Below are positions 1-7,847 of a stretch of 64,000 nt of DNA, one piece after another. Positions within the stretch are counted from its first letter, which is position 1; every line of letters starts with the position of its first letter. The stretch spans positions 62,001 through 126,000 of the forward strand of contig CAZKTA010000008.1 in the NCBI GenBank assembly GCA_964555645.1, written 5' to 3'. The DNA is from DTLC01 sp964555645 (lineage in GTDB: Bacteria > Verrucomicrobiota > Verrucomicrobiia > Limisphaerales > DTLC01). The position numbers were made by a program, and so were the translations under genes. Under the pieces are notes generated by a model. The model searched no databases and was not told the DNA's origin. It worked only from the letters and a program-made list of their open reading frames with translations.

Positions 1-352
1 GCAGATACCAGTTGATTGCGTGCTGGACAAATTGCTCTGGTGTCTCGCTTTTCGTAACCGAAGCTGCACCGGTGCATTCAATAAAGTCCATGCTCCGTAT
101 GGCGGGTAGCTTTCCTGTGACATCCTTTATGTATTGCAGTTCGAATCCGAGCAGATTTGTGGCGCGGTGGCTTTCATGTTGGCCGGACAGAATTTTCTGG
201 CCATAAACGCTCCATAGAAACGCCATCAACGACTGTGCCTGGGGCGATGCATTAGGTGTAACGGGTGTATCGTACTCGTGCGCGTTCAGTCCACACAAGC
301 TGAGCAACAGAGCCAAAACAAAGCCGTTGAGACTAGAAACGGCCGGCAACAT
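1..352 (-). CDS. Glycosyl hydrolase family 26 beta-mannanase, N-terminal part
   Basis: The minus strand is open from an ATG at 352 to the window edge, about 117 residues, with the rest of the gene lying to the left of the window. The product begins with a signal peptide (hydrophobic stretch FVLALLLSLCGL, residues about 11-22). It continues with a segment resembling the start of GH26 endo-1,4-beta-mannanases: ALMAFLW-like helix, then GQKILSGQHE, then LQYIKDVTGKLPAI. GH26 enzymes cut beta-1,4-mannan backbones in hemicellulose, and export fits that role. The catalytic glutamates lie beyond the edge, so activity cannot be judged. The family call rests on motif recognition. It fits the other polysaccharide enzymes in this window. 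Confidence 0.72.
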   Translation of the reverse strand, partial: MLPAVSSLNGFVLALLLSLCGLNAHEYDTPVTPNASPQAQSLMAFLWSVYGQKILSGQHESHRATNLLGFELQYIKDVTGKLPAIRSMDFIECTGAASVTKSETPEQFVQHAINWYL

Positions 353-573
353 CTTGCTCGGGCGGTTTGACTTTGATGTCACTAGCAACTTTGCTACCGG
401 GGTGGTTTGACCTTTATGCTTTAACATCGGCGCAGGAGAGGATTTACCCGACATCCACCAGCTGCAAGAACCAAATCTGCCTGAACTTTTGCATAATTAG
501 TACATGTGGCCCTGGACCACGCTTTAGGAACGGAGTTCTGACACTTAGCTTGTGCAGGGTTTGCGCGTTACGG

Positions 574-1125
574 TTAGCGATAGTGTTTGTCGTCTATACG
601 ATTCAGATCGGTCCCGTCCCTAAAGACGCCAACTGTGACAATTGCGAACGTGAAGACGGTTGTGCCAGGTTCAAGATGTCCGCCAAATGCGTTTGTGGCA
701 TTTGCAAACGTGACATGTACGTGCACGCGCCCATCAATGATATACCCGTTCATGCTGATGATATCGGCGGGCCCGACCGGGTCTTTAACGAACGTGTTTT
801 GAGTAGGGAATGACCGGTTGCTGACCACATGATAGTGCGAACTTGTGACTGAGCCTATGCCGGCCAAAACCACACCGTTTCGGATTTTCTGCCGCTTGAT
901 TGTTTGCGCTAGTCCTTCGAGCAGATCGGTCTGATGTTTCAGTCGCACCACAACCACACGCTCGAGCGGCGCGCTTATCGAGTATGCGTCCGGCACACGC
1001 AGGTCGTTGGGCCTGAAGTCATCTGCAGTGGGCGCGTTAGTTCTTTCGATGCGCAGCACTTGTGCAATGCCAAACCCTGTTAAGCTCACCAGCCCGATTA
1101 ACAAAAACAAAACGCGAATTTGCAT
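574..1125 (-). CDS. Exported PPC (DUF296) domain protein
   Basis: The 183-residue product has a signal peptide (VLFLLIGLVSLTGFGIAQ, residues about 5-22) and one PPC/DUF296 domain from about residue 50 to the end. Characteristic pieces are NGVVLAGIGSV, GRVHVHVTFA and GGHLEPGTTVFTFAIV. Histidines at 97/99, 135/137 and 150 are placed like the metal-binding histidines of this fold. PPC domains occur in archaeal and bacterial stand-alone proteins and in plant AT-hook proteins; a biochemical role in bacteria is not established. A secreted form is unusual because the family is usually cytoplasmic. The ATG at 1125 starts a good signal sequence directly. The gene is divergent from purA. Confidence 0.75.
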   Translation of the reverse strand: MQIRVLFLLIGLVSLTGFGIAQVLRIERTNAPTADDFRPNDLRVPDAYSISAPLERVVVVRLKHQTDLLEGLAQTIKRQKIRNGVVLAGIGSVTSSHYHVVSNRSFPTQNTFVKDPVGPADIISMNGYIIDGRVHVHVTFANATNAFGGHLEPGTTVFTFAIVTVGVFRDGTDLNRIDDKHYR

Positions 1126-1460
1126 AGCTTGTTTGTGGTTGATTTATTGCAGTTTTGCTTCCGGTACGGTTTTTTGGTCCGCAATGGCAAGTCTAGCCTG
1201 CATGAGTTGTCTGACCAACCAATTTAACGCTCCAGGCGCACGCCTTCGTCCTGCGTTGACACTGTGCAATCTGCTGTCTAGGTTCATTTTGCAAAGCGGT
1301 TGTGCTTTGGCCGAATTGTGGGCATTCGGGGAAATTCGTTTATGCAATTTTGAACAATTAGTCTGCAGGCTGGTGAACCGGGCACGTGTGAGCCTTTGTG
1401 TTTGGTGCAAGAGCCAGCAGCGCACCGGTTGAGGTAAGCCAAACAGAGGGTCAGTCTTTT
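1126..1460. other. Intergenic region between divergent PPC gene and purA
   Basis: This 335-base stretch should hold both divergent promoters. A minus-strand open frame (1144-1425, GTG start, 93 codons) ends just before the PPC gene, with a plausible amphipathic ending LNWLVRQLMQARLAIADQ. I do not recognise it and do not call it a gene. I see no riboswitch or strong hairpin. Confidence 0.4.
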
Positions 1461-2729
1461 ATGCCAAATACAATCATAGTCGGTACACAATGGGGCGACG
1501 AAGGTAAGGGAAAAATTATTGACGTGTTGACTGAAAGTGCGGACGTAGTTGTCAGGTATGCCGGCGGCAACAACGCAGGTCACACGGTGTTTATTGGCGG
1601 GCAAAAATATGTCCTGCACCTCGTGCCATCGGGCATTTTGCACAGGAACAAATTGTGCGTGATTGGTAATGGTGTTGTGGTTGACCCGGTGAGCCTTGTC
1701 GAGGAAATAAAAGGCCTGCGCAAGTTGGGCGTCAAAGTGGACAGCAACCTTGTGCTAAGTGAGACTGCGCATCTTGTGTTGCCGTACCACCGCGAACTAG
1801 ATGCGCAACGCGAGGTTTTGAAGGGCAAGAATAGGATCGGAACTACAAAACGCGGGATCGGCCCGGCTTACGCGGACAAGGCAGCCCGGGTTGGTCTGCG
1901 TGTGATTGACCTAGTTGAGCCCGAGCGATTCGAAAGAAAGCTTCGGGACCGGGTTCGTGAAAACAACGAGGTTTTACGTGCGCTTGGCGCCAAACCACTT
2001 TCATTCAAGCAAGTGTTCGAGCAGTATCGCGCAGCCGGTGCATTTCTCAAACCGTTGGTTGCCAACACGGTTTTGCTTCTGCACAAGGTAATGCGCAACG
2101 GCAAAAACATATTGTTCGAGGGCGCCCAAGGCACATTTCTCGACATTGACCACGGCACATACCCTTATGTGACCTCGTCGAACACAACTGCAGGAGGTGC
2201 ATGCAGCGGCACCGGCGTGCCGCCAAACTGCATCGACCGCGTAGTAGGTGTGATGAAGGCATACACAACCCGGGTGGGTGGAGGCCCATTGCCAACCGAA
2301 GACAATGCAATAAGCGATCTGCTGCACTCGCTCGGGCGCGAGTTCGGCTCGACCACCGGCAGGCCTCGACGCTGTGGTTGGTTCGATGCGGTTGTGACCC
2401 GGCAGGCTGTGATGATCAACGGCGCTGACGAACTTGCAGTCACGAATCTAGACGGGCTGGACACGTTGCCGTTGATCAAGGTCTGCATCGGTTACAGATG
2501 CGGGAAAACTAGGTTCGACCATGTGCCGGCCGACGTCGAGCAGTTGGCCCGATGCGAGCCTGTGTACACCGAATTTGCCGGATGGCAAACACCAACAGGC
2601 GCCGCACAGCGTTGGAAAGACCTGCCGGCCAAAGCACGGGCATATTTAACTGCAATCGCAGAGTTGAGTGGCGCAAAACTCAGGATCGTGTCAGTCGGAC
2701 CTGACCGGCATCAAACAATTTTCGTATGA
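1461..2729 (+). CDS. purA: Adenylosuccinate synthetase
   Basis: PurA joins IMP and aspartate at the expense of GTP to give adenylosuccinate, the first committed step from IMP to AMP, in the cytoplasm. The 422-residue product has the family's usual length. It opens with IIVGTQWGDEGKGKI, whose GDEGKGK is the GTP-binding P-loop with the catalytic Asp and Lys, followed by GGNNAGHTV and the IMP-loop region KRGIGPAYADKAAR. It also has LFEGAQGTFLDIDHGTYPYVTSS and TTGRPRRCGWFD. The open frame extends 21 codons upstream, but the ATG at 1461 directly precedes the conserved N-terminus. It is followed on the same strand by uppS after about 100 bases. Confidence 0.98.
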   Translation: MPNTIIVGTQWGDEGKGKIIDVLTESADVVVRYAGGNNAGHTVFIGGQKYVLHLVPSGILHRNKLCVIGNGVVVDPVSLVEEIKGLRKLGVKVDSNLVLSETAHLVLPYHRELDAQREVLKGKNRIGTTKRGIGPAYADKAARVGLRVIDLVEPERFERKLRDRVRENNEVLRALGAKPLSFKQVFEQYRAAGAFLKPLVANTVLLLHKVMRNGKNILFEGAQGTFLDIDHGTYPYVTSSNTTAGGACSGTGVPPNCIDRVVGVMKAYTTRVGGGPLPTEDNAISDLLHSLGREFGSTTGRPRRCGWFDAVVTRQAVMINGADELAVTNLDGLDTLPLIKVCIGYRCGKTRFDHVPADVEQLARCEPVYTEFAGWQTPTGAAQRWKDLPAKARAYLTAIAELSGAKLRIVSVGPDRHQTIFV

Positions 2730-2835
2730 ACACACGCACCACTGGCCCAGCAATATCTGCACACGCGCTGCGCCTGGCCGGTCTTCAAACACTCGGCCTG
2801 GTTCGTGGTCATAACAGTATGAGATTACGGGCTTA

Positions 2836-3570
2836 ATGACAACCGCCCCACAACTCAGTCCACAGGCGCGCGCCGCGCTGCCGCAGCACGTAGCAATTAT
2901 CATGGACGGCAACGGACGCTGGGCGCGCCAGCGCGGGTTGCCGCGTGTAGAAGGGCACCGCGTCGGAGCCGAATCTGCGCGCGCAATTGTCAGGGCCGCT
3001 GCTGAGCTTGGCATCAAGTACCTCACGCTGTATGCATTCTCGCAGGAGAATTGGAACCGGCCCAAGGACGAGGTTGACGCGCTGATGAAATATCTTGCGC
3101 ACTACCTCAAGACCGAGACAGCCGAACTGCAAAAACATAATGTCAAACTCGATGTTATCGGGCACATTTATCGGTTACCTGAGCACATCCAGCGCCTGCT
3201 CAAAAAAACCGTGGATACACTCTCAAAAAACACTGGCCTGACGCTTATTGTTGCGTTGAGCTACAGTGGCAGGAGCGAGATTGTTGATGCAGTGCGTGCC
3301 ATTGCGCAAAAGGTTAAACGCGGCAAGCTCGATCCGGATGAAATAACCGAACAGGTTTTTGCGCAGCATCTGTACACACATGATTGGCCTGACCCTGACT
3401 TATTGATTCGCACAAGCGGCGAGATGCGTGTGAGCAATTTTTTGCTTTGGCAGATATCGTACACTGAGCTTGTTGTTGTGCCCACGCTGTGGCCGGATTT
3501 TCGCAAGGCACAGTTTTACGCTGCGCTCGAAGAATATGCGCGCCGCCACAGACGCTTCGGTGGGGTGTAA
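2836..3570 (+). CDS. uppS: Isoprenyl transferase (undecaprenyl diphosphate synthase)
   Basis: This cis-prenyltransferase extends farnesyl diphosphate with isopentenyl diphosphate to make the undecaprenyl carrier used in peptidoglycan and surface polysaccharide assembly. The 244-residue product shows the family signature HVAIIMDGNGRWA with catalytic Asp24, then the helix with ENWNRP, and the C-terminal RTSGEMRVSNFLLWQ and YTELVVVPTLWPDF motifs that bind the homoallylic substrate. The length is normal. Its TAA stop at 3568-3570 abuts the ATG of the next gene, so the two are very likely cotranscribed and translationally coupled. Confidence 0.97.
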   Translation: MTTAPQLSPQARAALPQHVAIIMDGNGRWARQRGLPRVEGHRVGAESARAIVRAAAELGIKYLTLYAFSQENWNRPKDEVDALMKYLAHYLKTETAELQKHNVKLDVIGHIYRLPEHIQRLLKKTVDTLSKNTGLTLIVALSYSGRSEIVDAVRAIAQKVKRGKLDPDEITEQVFAQHLYTHDWPDPDLLIRTSGEMRVSNFLLWQISYTELVVVPTLWPDFRKAQFYAALEEYARRHRRFGGV

Positions 3571-5085
3571 ATGTCCACCAGCGCATTGTCAGGTGCTGGC
3601 AGCCGTGTATATTCGAGCCGGATGCCAGTTCAGAATCGGATCATAAAGGTGCAAAAACGTAATCGTGCACTGGTCACGTTTGACCAGGGCAGGATTGTAC
3701 GCGCAATTTTACGCGCAGCAAAATCGATCGGCGGGTTCAAGCAGGATCATTTGGCCGACATAAACGGCAAAATTTTCGATGCATACGGCACGGACGAAAA
3801 AATAGCCGAGTTTCTGGCTGAGACAGTCGTCGTGTGCCTGAACTCGGACCCGCACCATTTGATAAGCAATTTCCCGCCCACAATCGAGACCATCCAAGAC
3901 GAAGTGCTGCATGTGTTGCGCAGCTACGGGTTCGAAAATACTGCTGATGCTTATGCGTGTTATCGGTGGGGCCGGCATTGGCTGCGTGAAGGGGCAATCA
4001 CACCCCAACAGTTTATGGGCAACGGTTTTCCAGAAGACCGAATGGCGCGTGTGCTGGCCTGGAACCGCGCACACAGTTGTGACACTGTGATGGGGCTTAA
4101 CCAGCTAGTGCAGTGTGGCAAGCTAAAGCAGCTGGTAGATGAATCACTAGCCAAATACGAGGCTGAGTTAGACGAGGCTGCCGAGAAACTTGTTGGACGT
4201 ATTAATTCTGGGGACAATATTCGGCTGCTGTGGATCACTGGGCCGAGTTCATCCGGCAAAACAACCACAACGATCAAGCTCACGAAGCGACTGGAACGGA
4301 GTGGCTTACGTTTTCTTGTGCTGAGCCTCGATGATTACTTCTGGTCGCTGATCGAGCACCCGACGGACTGGATCAATGACAGGAACTTTGAGACGCCCGA
4401 AGCACTTGACATTCAATTGGTCAATCAGCACTTGAAGGAGTTGCTCGAAGGCAAACCGATCGAAAAACCCACCTACAGTTTCAAGGAAGGCAGGCGTACA
4501 GCGTATCAGACCGTGCGGCTCGAGAAAGACCAGGTATTGTTGCTCGATTGCTTGCACGGATTATATCCCCCAATTACCGAAGGGATAGATCCCTCGGTAC
4601 AGTTCAGAGTGTACATTGAGAATTTCAATGTGATGTGCGAGGGCGACGGCAGTACAAAGCGCCTGTGCAGATTCACAGATGTACGTCTAATGCGCCGGAT
4701 GTTGCGTGACGCGCGTCACCGTAACCACAGTCCGTTGCTGACGATTTTGCACTGGCATTATGTACGAGCCGGTGAACTGTACAGCATCATACCGTTGATG
4801 GGATTAGCAGATGTGGTAATAAACAGTGGATTTCCGTTCGAGTTACCGGTGCTCAAACCATTTTTCGTCGGTGCCCAAGGAATCCTACCGCCACCGGAAG
4901 CGCTGGTGCGCGATTACCCGGGGTTCCTTGACGCGCGCATTAGGTATGAGCGCATAAAAAACCTGCTTGAGTCTGTCGAGGGGTTAAGCATGAACGATGC
5001 GATGCGACACGACCTTATTCCGGGCGACGCGCTCATCCGGGAATTCATCGGCGGCGGGACCATCGAGATACCGCATAATGTGTGA
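3571..5085 (+). CDS. ATP-cone domain fused to uridine-kinase-like P-loop kinase
   Basis: The 504-residue protein has two parts. Residues about 24-115 look like an ATP-cone, the nucleotide-sensing regulatory domain of ribonucleotide reductases and NrdR (IIKVQKRN, ALVTFDQGRI, IQDEVLHVL, TADAYACYR). Residues about 225-420 form a uridine kinase/phosphoribulokinase-type domain: Walker A GPSSSGKTTTT, LSLDDYFW, a lid-like segment KPTYSFKEGRRT, and LLLDCLHGLYP. The likely reaction is ATP-dependent phosphorylation of a nucleoside or similar small molecule, with the cone possibly giving allosteric control by ATP/dATP; both points are inference. The ATG at 3571 is immediately after the uppS stop; a second ATG at 3622 would also leave the cone intact. 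The substrate is unknown. Confidence 0.8.
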   Translation: MSTSALSGAGSRVYSSRMPVQNRIIKVQKRNRALVTFDQGRIVRAILRAAKSIGGFKQDHLADINGKIFDAYGTDEKIAEFLAETVVVCLNSDPHHLISNFPPTIETIQDEVLHVLRSYGFENTADAYACYRWGRHWLREGAITPQQFMGNGFPEDRMARVLAWNRAHSCDTVMGLNQLVQCGKLKQLVDESLAKYEAELDEAAEKLVGRINSGDNIRLLWITGPSSSGKTTTTIKLTKRLERSGLRFLVLSLDDYFWSLIEHPTDWINDRNFETPEALDIQLVNQHLKELLEGKPIEKPTYSFKEGRRTAYQTVRLEKDQVLLLDCLHGLYPPITEGIDPSVQFRVYIENFNVMCEGDGSTKRLCRFTDVRLMRRMLRDARHRNHSPLLTILHWHYVRAGELYSIIPLMGLADVVINSGFPFELPVLKPFFVGAQGILPPPEALVRDYPGFLDARIRYERIKNLLESVEGLSMNDAMRHDLIPGDALIREFIGGGTIEIPHNV

Positions 5086-5136
5086 GCCAGTCGAATGCAT
5101 CTGTATGCCGCCAAAAGCGTTCAATAGGACTTTGCA

Positions 5137-6111
5137 GTGCACAGGGTTAACCCTCAAAACCTGATCAAACCACCGCGTCTTGAGCTGGGTGACACGATTG
5201 GCATTGTTGCGCCAGCTAGCCCACCATGTGACCCAGGTGTAATTGATCGTGCAGTTGTCGTACTCGAACAACTCGGGTTTAAAATCAAGCTCGCACCGCA
5301 CGCACGCGCCCGGCTCGGGTTCCTAGCCGGCACAGACCGCGACCGCGCAGCAGATTTGATGAAGATGTTTACCGACCGCAAGGTCAAAGCCATCCTCTGT
5401 GTACGAGGTGGCTACGGCACGAGTCGGTTGTTAGCGTTGCTTGACTACGGGTTAATCCGACAAACCCCGAAGATTTTCGTGGGGCACAGCGACGTCACTG
5501 CACTGCTATGCACACTTCGTACCAGGGCAAACCTGGTGACATTTCACGGCCCGATGCTCGCCGGTGCATTTGCGAAAGCGAACCTGCCGGCATTCACCAC
5601 GGAGTCGTTCTTGAGAACGGTCACGCGGCACGAGGCGCCCGGCAGCATTTGCCACGGATACAACCGCAGGACGGTGACCGTACTGCATGACGGCGTTGCG
5701 AGCGGCGAACTGGTAGGGGGTAACCTCTCGGTTCTTTGCACATTAATTGGGACGCCGTACCAGCCGGTTTTCAAAGACCGGATTTTGTTTCTCGAAGATG
5801 TTGACGAGCCGCCATACCGGGTTGACCGGCTTTTGACGCATTTGCTTAATGCGGGTCTGCTCCAGCAAGTTGCAGCTGTTGCCGTGGGGTTAAACGCAAA
5901 CTGTGTTGACCGAACTGCAAGACACGCCAATGAATACCGGCAAACGCTTGAAGATGTCCTAAAGGACAGGTTGTTACAGCTCGGAGTACCCGTTGTAATC
6001 GGGTTGCCGTTCGGGCATGTACCTTACAATGCAACTGTCCCCATCGGAGTGCGCGCAACATTAGATGGTCTGTCGGGCGACCTTATACTGACAGAGGCGG
6101 CTGTTGCGTGA
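5137..6111 (+). CDS. ldcA: LD-carboxypeptidase-type S66 peptidase
   Basis: The 324-residue product belongs to the S66 serine peptidases that include murein tetrapeptide LD-carboxypeptidase (LdcA) and the microcin-immunity peptidase MccF. Visible signatures are LGDTIGIVAPASPP near the N-terminus, VRGGYGTSRLL, the nucleophile elbow GHSDVTALL with Ser118, GGNLSVL and FLEDVDEPPYRVDRLLTHL, where the Glu is the expected triad member. The gene starts at GTG 5137; there is no earlier ATG in frame. It lies downstream of the ATP-cone kinase on the same strand. LdcA removes the terminal D-Ala from tetrapeptides during murein recycling, which fits a neighbour of uppS; the MccF-like alternative cannot be excluded. 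Confidence 0.88.
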   Translation: MHRVNPQNLIKPPRLELGDTIGIVAPASPPCDPGVIDRAVVVLEQLGFKIKLAPHARARLGFLAGTDRDRAADLMKMFTDRKVKAILCVRGGYGTSRLLALLDYGLIRQTPKIFVGHSDVTALLCTLRTRANLVTFHGPMLAGAFAKANLPAFTTESFLRTVTRHEAPGSICHGYNRRTVTVLHDGVASGELVGGNLSVLCTLIGTPYQPVFKDRILFLEDVDEPPYRVDRLLTHLLNAGLLQQVAAVAVGLNANCVDRTARHANEYRQTLEDVLKDRLLQLGVPVVIGLPFGHVPYNATVPIGVRATLDGLSGDLILTEAAVA

Positions 6112-6466
6112 TCTGCAGGAAAACAAAGTCAGGCATCGCAGCCCGGCAAACAGAAACGTTCCAACACAATTGCTCACAGCCCGGCTTTTCGGCTGCTTTG
6201 AGAACAAGTCTCAGGCTTAAGCTACAACGAACCATTTAGGCGGGTCTCGCCTTTCCATCCCGCAATAAATTTGTCGGCTGGCCACCAGGCGTTGCGATAG
6301 CAGGCTAAAGCCCGGACTGCGAGCCGACAAGGAAACGCATTGAAATGACGCAGTTGTAAATTGAACCAAACTTCACGCCCACCAATCAAACGCACAATTT
6401 TCGGAAAGTGCGTTTCTGTGTCGGTGCTGGGAACGGTCTCTGAACTGCCGGCTGCCCAACTGCTAT
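6112..6466. other. Intergenic region between convergent ldcA and nth
   Basis: There is no supported gene here. A minus-strand open frame (6222-6470) encodes 82 residues with many Trp and Cys and no recognisable domain. The short stem around 6240-6255 (AGGCG/CGCCT) is weak and lacks a T tract, so I do not call it a terminator. Confidence 0.4.
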
Positions 6467-7186
6467 TCAACGCCGGCGCGCGCTACGTACGTGTACCTTT
6501 GCGGATACATCTGCGTGCGCTTCAGTTTTTACGCCGATACGCGGGCAAAGTTGTTTCACCTCGCAATTCTCGCAATCGGGTTTACGGGCCGTGCACCTGC
6601 GTCGGCCGTGCCAGATGAGCCAATGCGCAAAATCTGTCCAAAGCCTCTGCGGCACAAGTTGCATTAGGTCCTGCTCGATTTTCTCAGCGTCTTTCTGGGT
6701 GGTTAGCCCCAGCCGCCGCGCAAGCCGTGTCACATGTGTGTCAACAACAATACCGGCATTGATCCCGAATGCGTTGCCGAGCAGTACATTGGCTGTTTTC
6801 CTGCCCACCCCAGGCAACTTGGTCAGTTCATCCATCGAGTTCGGCACACTCCCGCCGTGGCGCGCGATCAACTGCTGACCCAAGGCTTTTAATGTCCGCG
6901 CTTTGTTGCGGTAGAACCCGGTGCTTTTGATCTCTTGCTCAAGCTCGGCAAGGTCGGCATTGGCATAATCCGCGGCGGAGCGATACTTTTTGAAAAGCGA
7001 CGCGGTCACCACGTTGACCCGTTTGTCTGTGCACTGGGCGGACAGAATTGTCGCAACGAGAAGTTCCAACGGATTTGAATAGTTTAACTCGACACGTGCA
7101 TTCGGATATGTCTTGTGCAAGATCGCAATTAACTTTTTTAGCCGGTCTGACTTCTGGTGGGTAGTTTCTTTTGCCATACGCGCCAA
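6467..7186 (-). CDS. nth: Endonuclease III
   Basis: Endonuclease III is a base-excision-repair DNA glycosylase with AP-lyase activity against oxidised pyrimidines. The 239-residue product has the helix-hairpin-helix LPGVGRKTANVLLG carrying catalytic Lys130, Asp149 in VVDTHVTRLARRLGL, and a C-terminal iron-sulfur loop with the CxxxxxxCxxCxxxxxC arrangement (CTARKPDCENCEVKQLC). LSAQCTDKRVN near residue 50 is also typical. Two in-frame starts exist, MARMAKE and MAKE three codons later; the longer one is given. A short positively charged C-terminal tail follows the cluster. Confidence 0.97.
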   Translation of the reverse strand: MARMAKETTHQKSDRLKKLIAILHKTYPNARVELNYSNPLELLVATILSAQCTDKRVNVVTASLFKKYRSAADYANADLAELEQEIKSTGFYRNKARTLKALGQQLIARHGGSVPNSMDELTKLPGVGRKTANVLLGNAFGINAGIVVDTHVTRLARRLGLTTQKDAEKIEQDLMQLVPQRLWTDFAHWLIWHGRRRCTARKPDCENCEVKQLCPRIGVKTEAHADVSAKVHVRSARRR

Positions 7187-7370
7187 AGCTACCTAGGCGT
7201 GCATGTCACTGCAAGGATGTGCATATGCAGGCTGGCCAGACAATCTGCAAGCGATAGCGCGCCCGCGGTGCTGAATTATGAAAACATAAAAACGCAAAGG
7301 CGCAATGTAGATGGGTCGGTGGAAAAAGCCTGCGCGTGGTATCCCGGCAGCAAGTCTGAACTAACATTGC

Positions 7371-7438
7371 GGACGCCTCGGCGAGTGGTCCCCACCAAAT
7401 TCATTCAAAAGGTAGGGATGCATGGCCACATGCGTCCG
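7371..7438. repeat. BIME-like composite palindromic repeat, isolated copy
   Basis: Read on the minus strand, this 68-base unit starts GGACGCATG, forms a short stem with CATGC, runs into CCCTACC, then a T/A-rich spacer TTTTGAATGAAT, an inverted GGTGGGG, and ends GAGGCGTCCG. The order matches units at 55031-55100 and 55169-55247. The outer ends GGACGC and GCGTCC are complementary, so the whole element is an imperfect palindrome made of two head-to-head hairpins. Confidence 0.75.
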
Positions 7439-7527
7439 TAGTCTAATTGAGCGTAATGGTGGTATCCTGCTGGCAAAGGCCAAAGCCGTTGTTCTGATCT
7501 GTCTGCTGTAGCGCTCTGGGGCTGGGC

Positions 7528-7551
7528 GCGCCCGGCGCATTCGCCGGGCGC
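7528..7551. repeat. Perfect GC-rich hairpin
   Basis: The ten-base arms GCGCCCGGCG and CGCCGGGCGC are perfectly complementary around a CATT loop. No T tract follows on either strand, so it is more likely an intergenic palindromic element than an intrinsic terminator. Confidence 0.6.
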
Positions 7552-7847
7552 CTCGGCCGTTTCGCAACTGTGGGTGCAGGAGGGTAAAATTTCTACTGGG
7601 GCTGCTACCGTCAAACATGTGGAAAACTGTTGGGAGCAGATGTCTCGTCAGCCGTCGTGGGATCTGGGCGTGAGCGCCACACTGCACAATTGCCACGCGG
7701 TTTTCAGCCACGTGTGCGCCGCTTCAACTGGACTTGATGTTTGTAGTACGGGCTTCAGTCTGTGATTCATTCGACCCCACACTGGCAGGGCAGGAACTAC
7801 AAGCCCGTTTCTTCAACTGAGTAAACTGGCAAAAACCCGGCGCGAGT

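Larger units (their letters stand above)
7187..7847. other. Gene-free region with repeat units
   Basis: This 661-base stretch has no supported coding region. It holds a palindromic composite repeat (7371-7438) related to the array at 55 kb, a GC-rich perfect hairpin (7528-7551) and T-rich flanks. The remainder, 7560-7847, shows nothing I can name. Confidence 0.5.

Noticed and set aside
360..420. Near-repeat GGGCGGTTTGACTTTGATG / GGGGTGGTTTGACCTTTATG upstream of the GH26 gene
   Set aside because: Only about 19 bases, imperfect, two copies; could be chance, though an operator is possible.
1144..1425. 93-codon frame upstream of the PPC gene
   Set aside because: GTG start, no recognisable domain, and the composition looks like non-coding DNA apart from its last 25 residues.
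6222..6470. 82-codon minus-strand frame between ldcA and nth
   Set aside because: It has no domain, no ribosome site and an odd residue mix; it overlaps the nth stop region.
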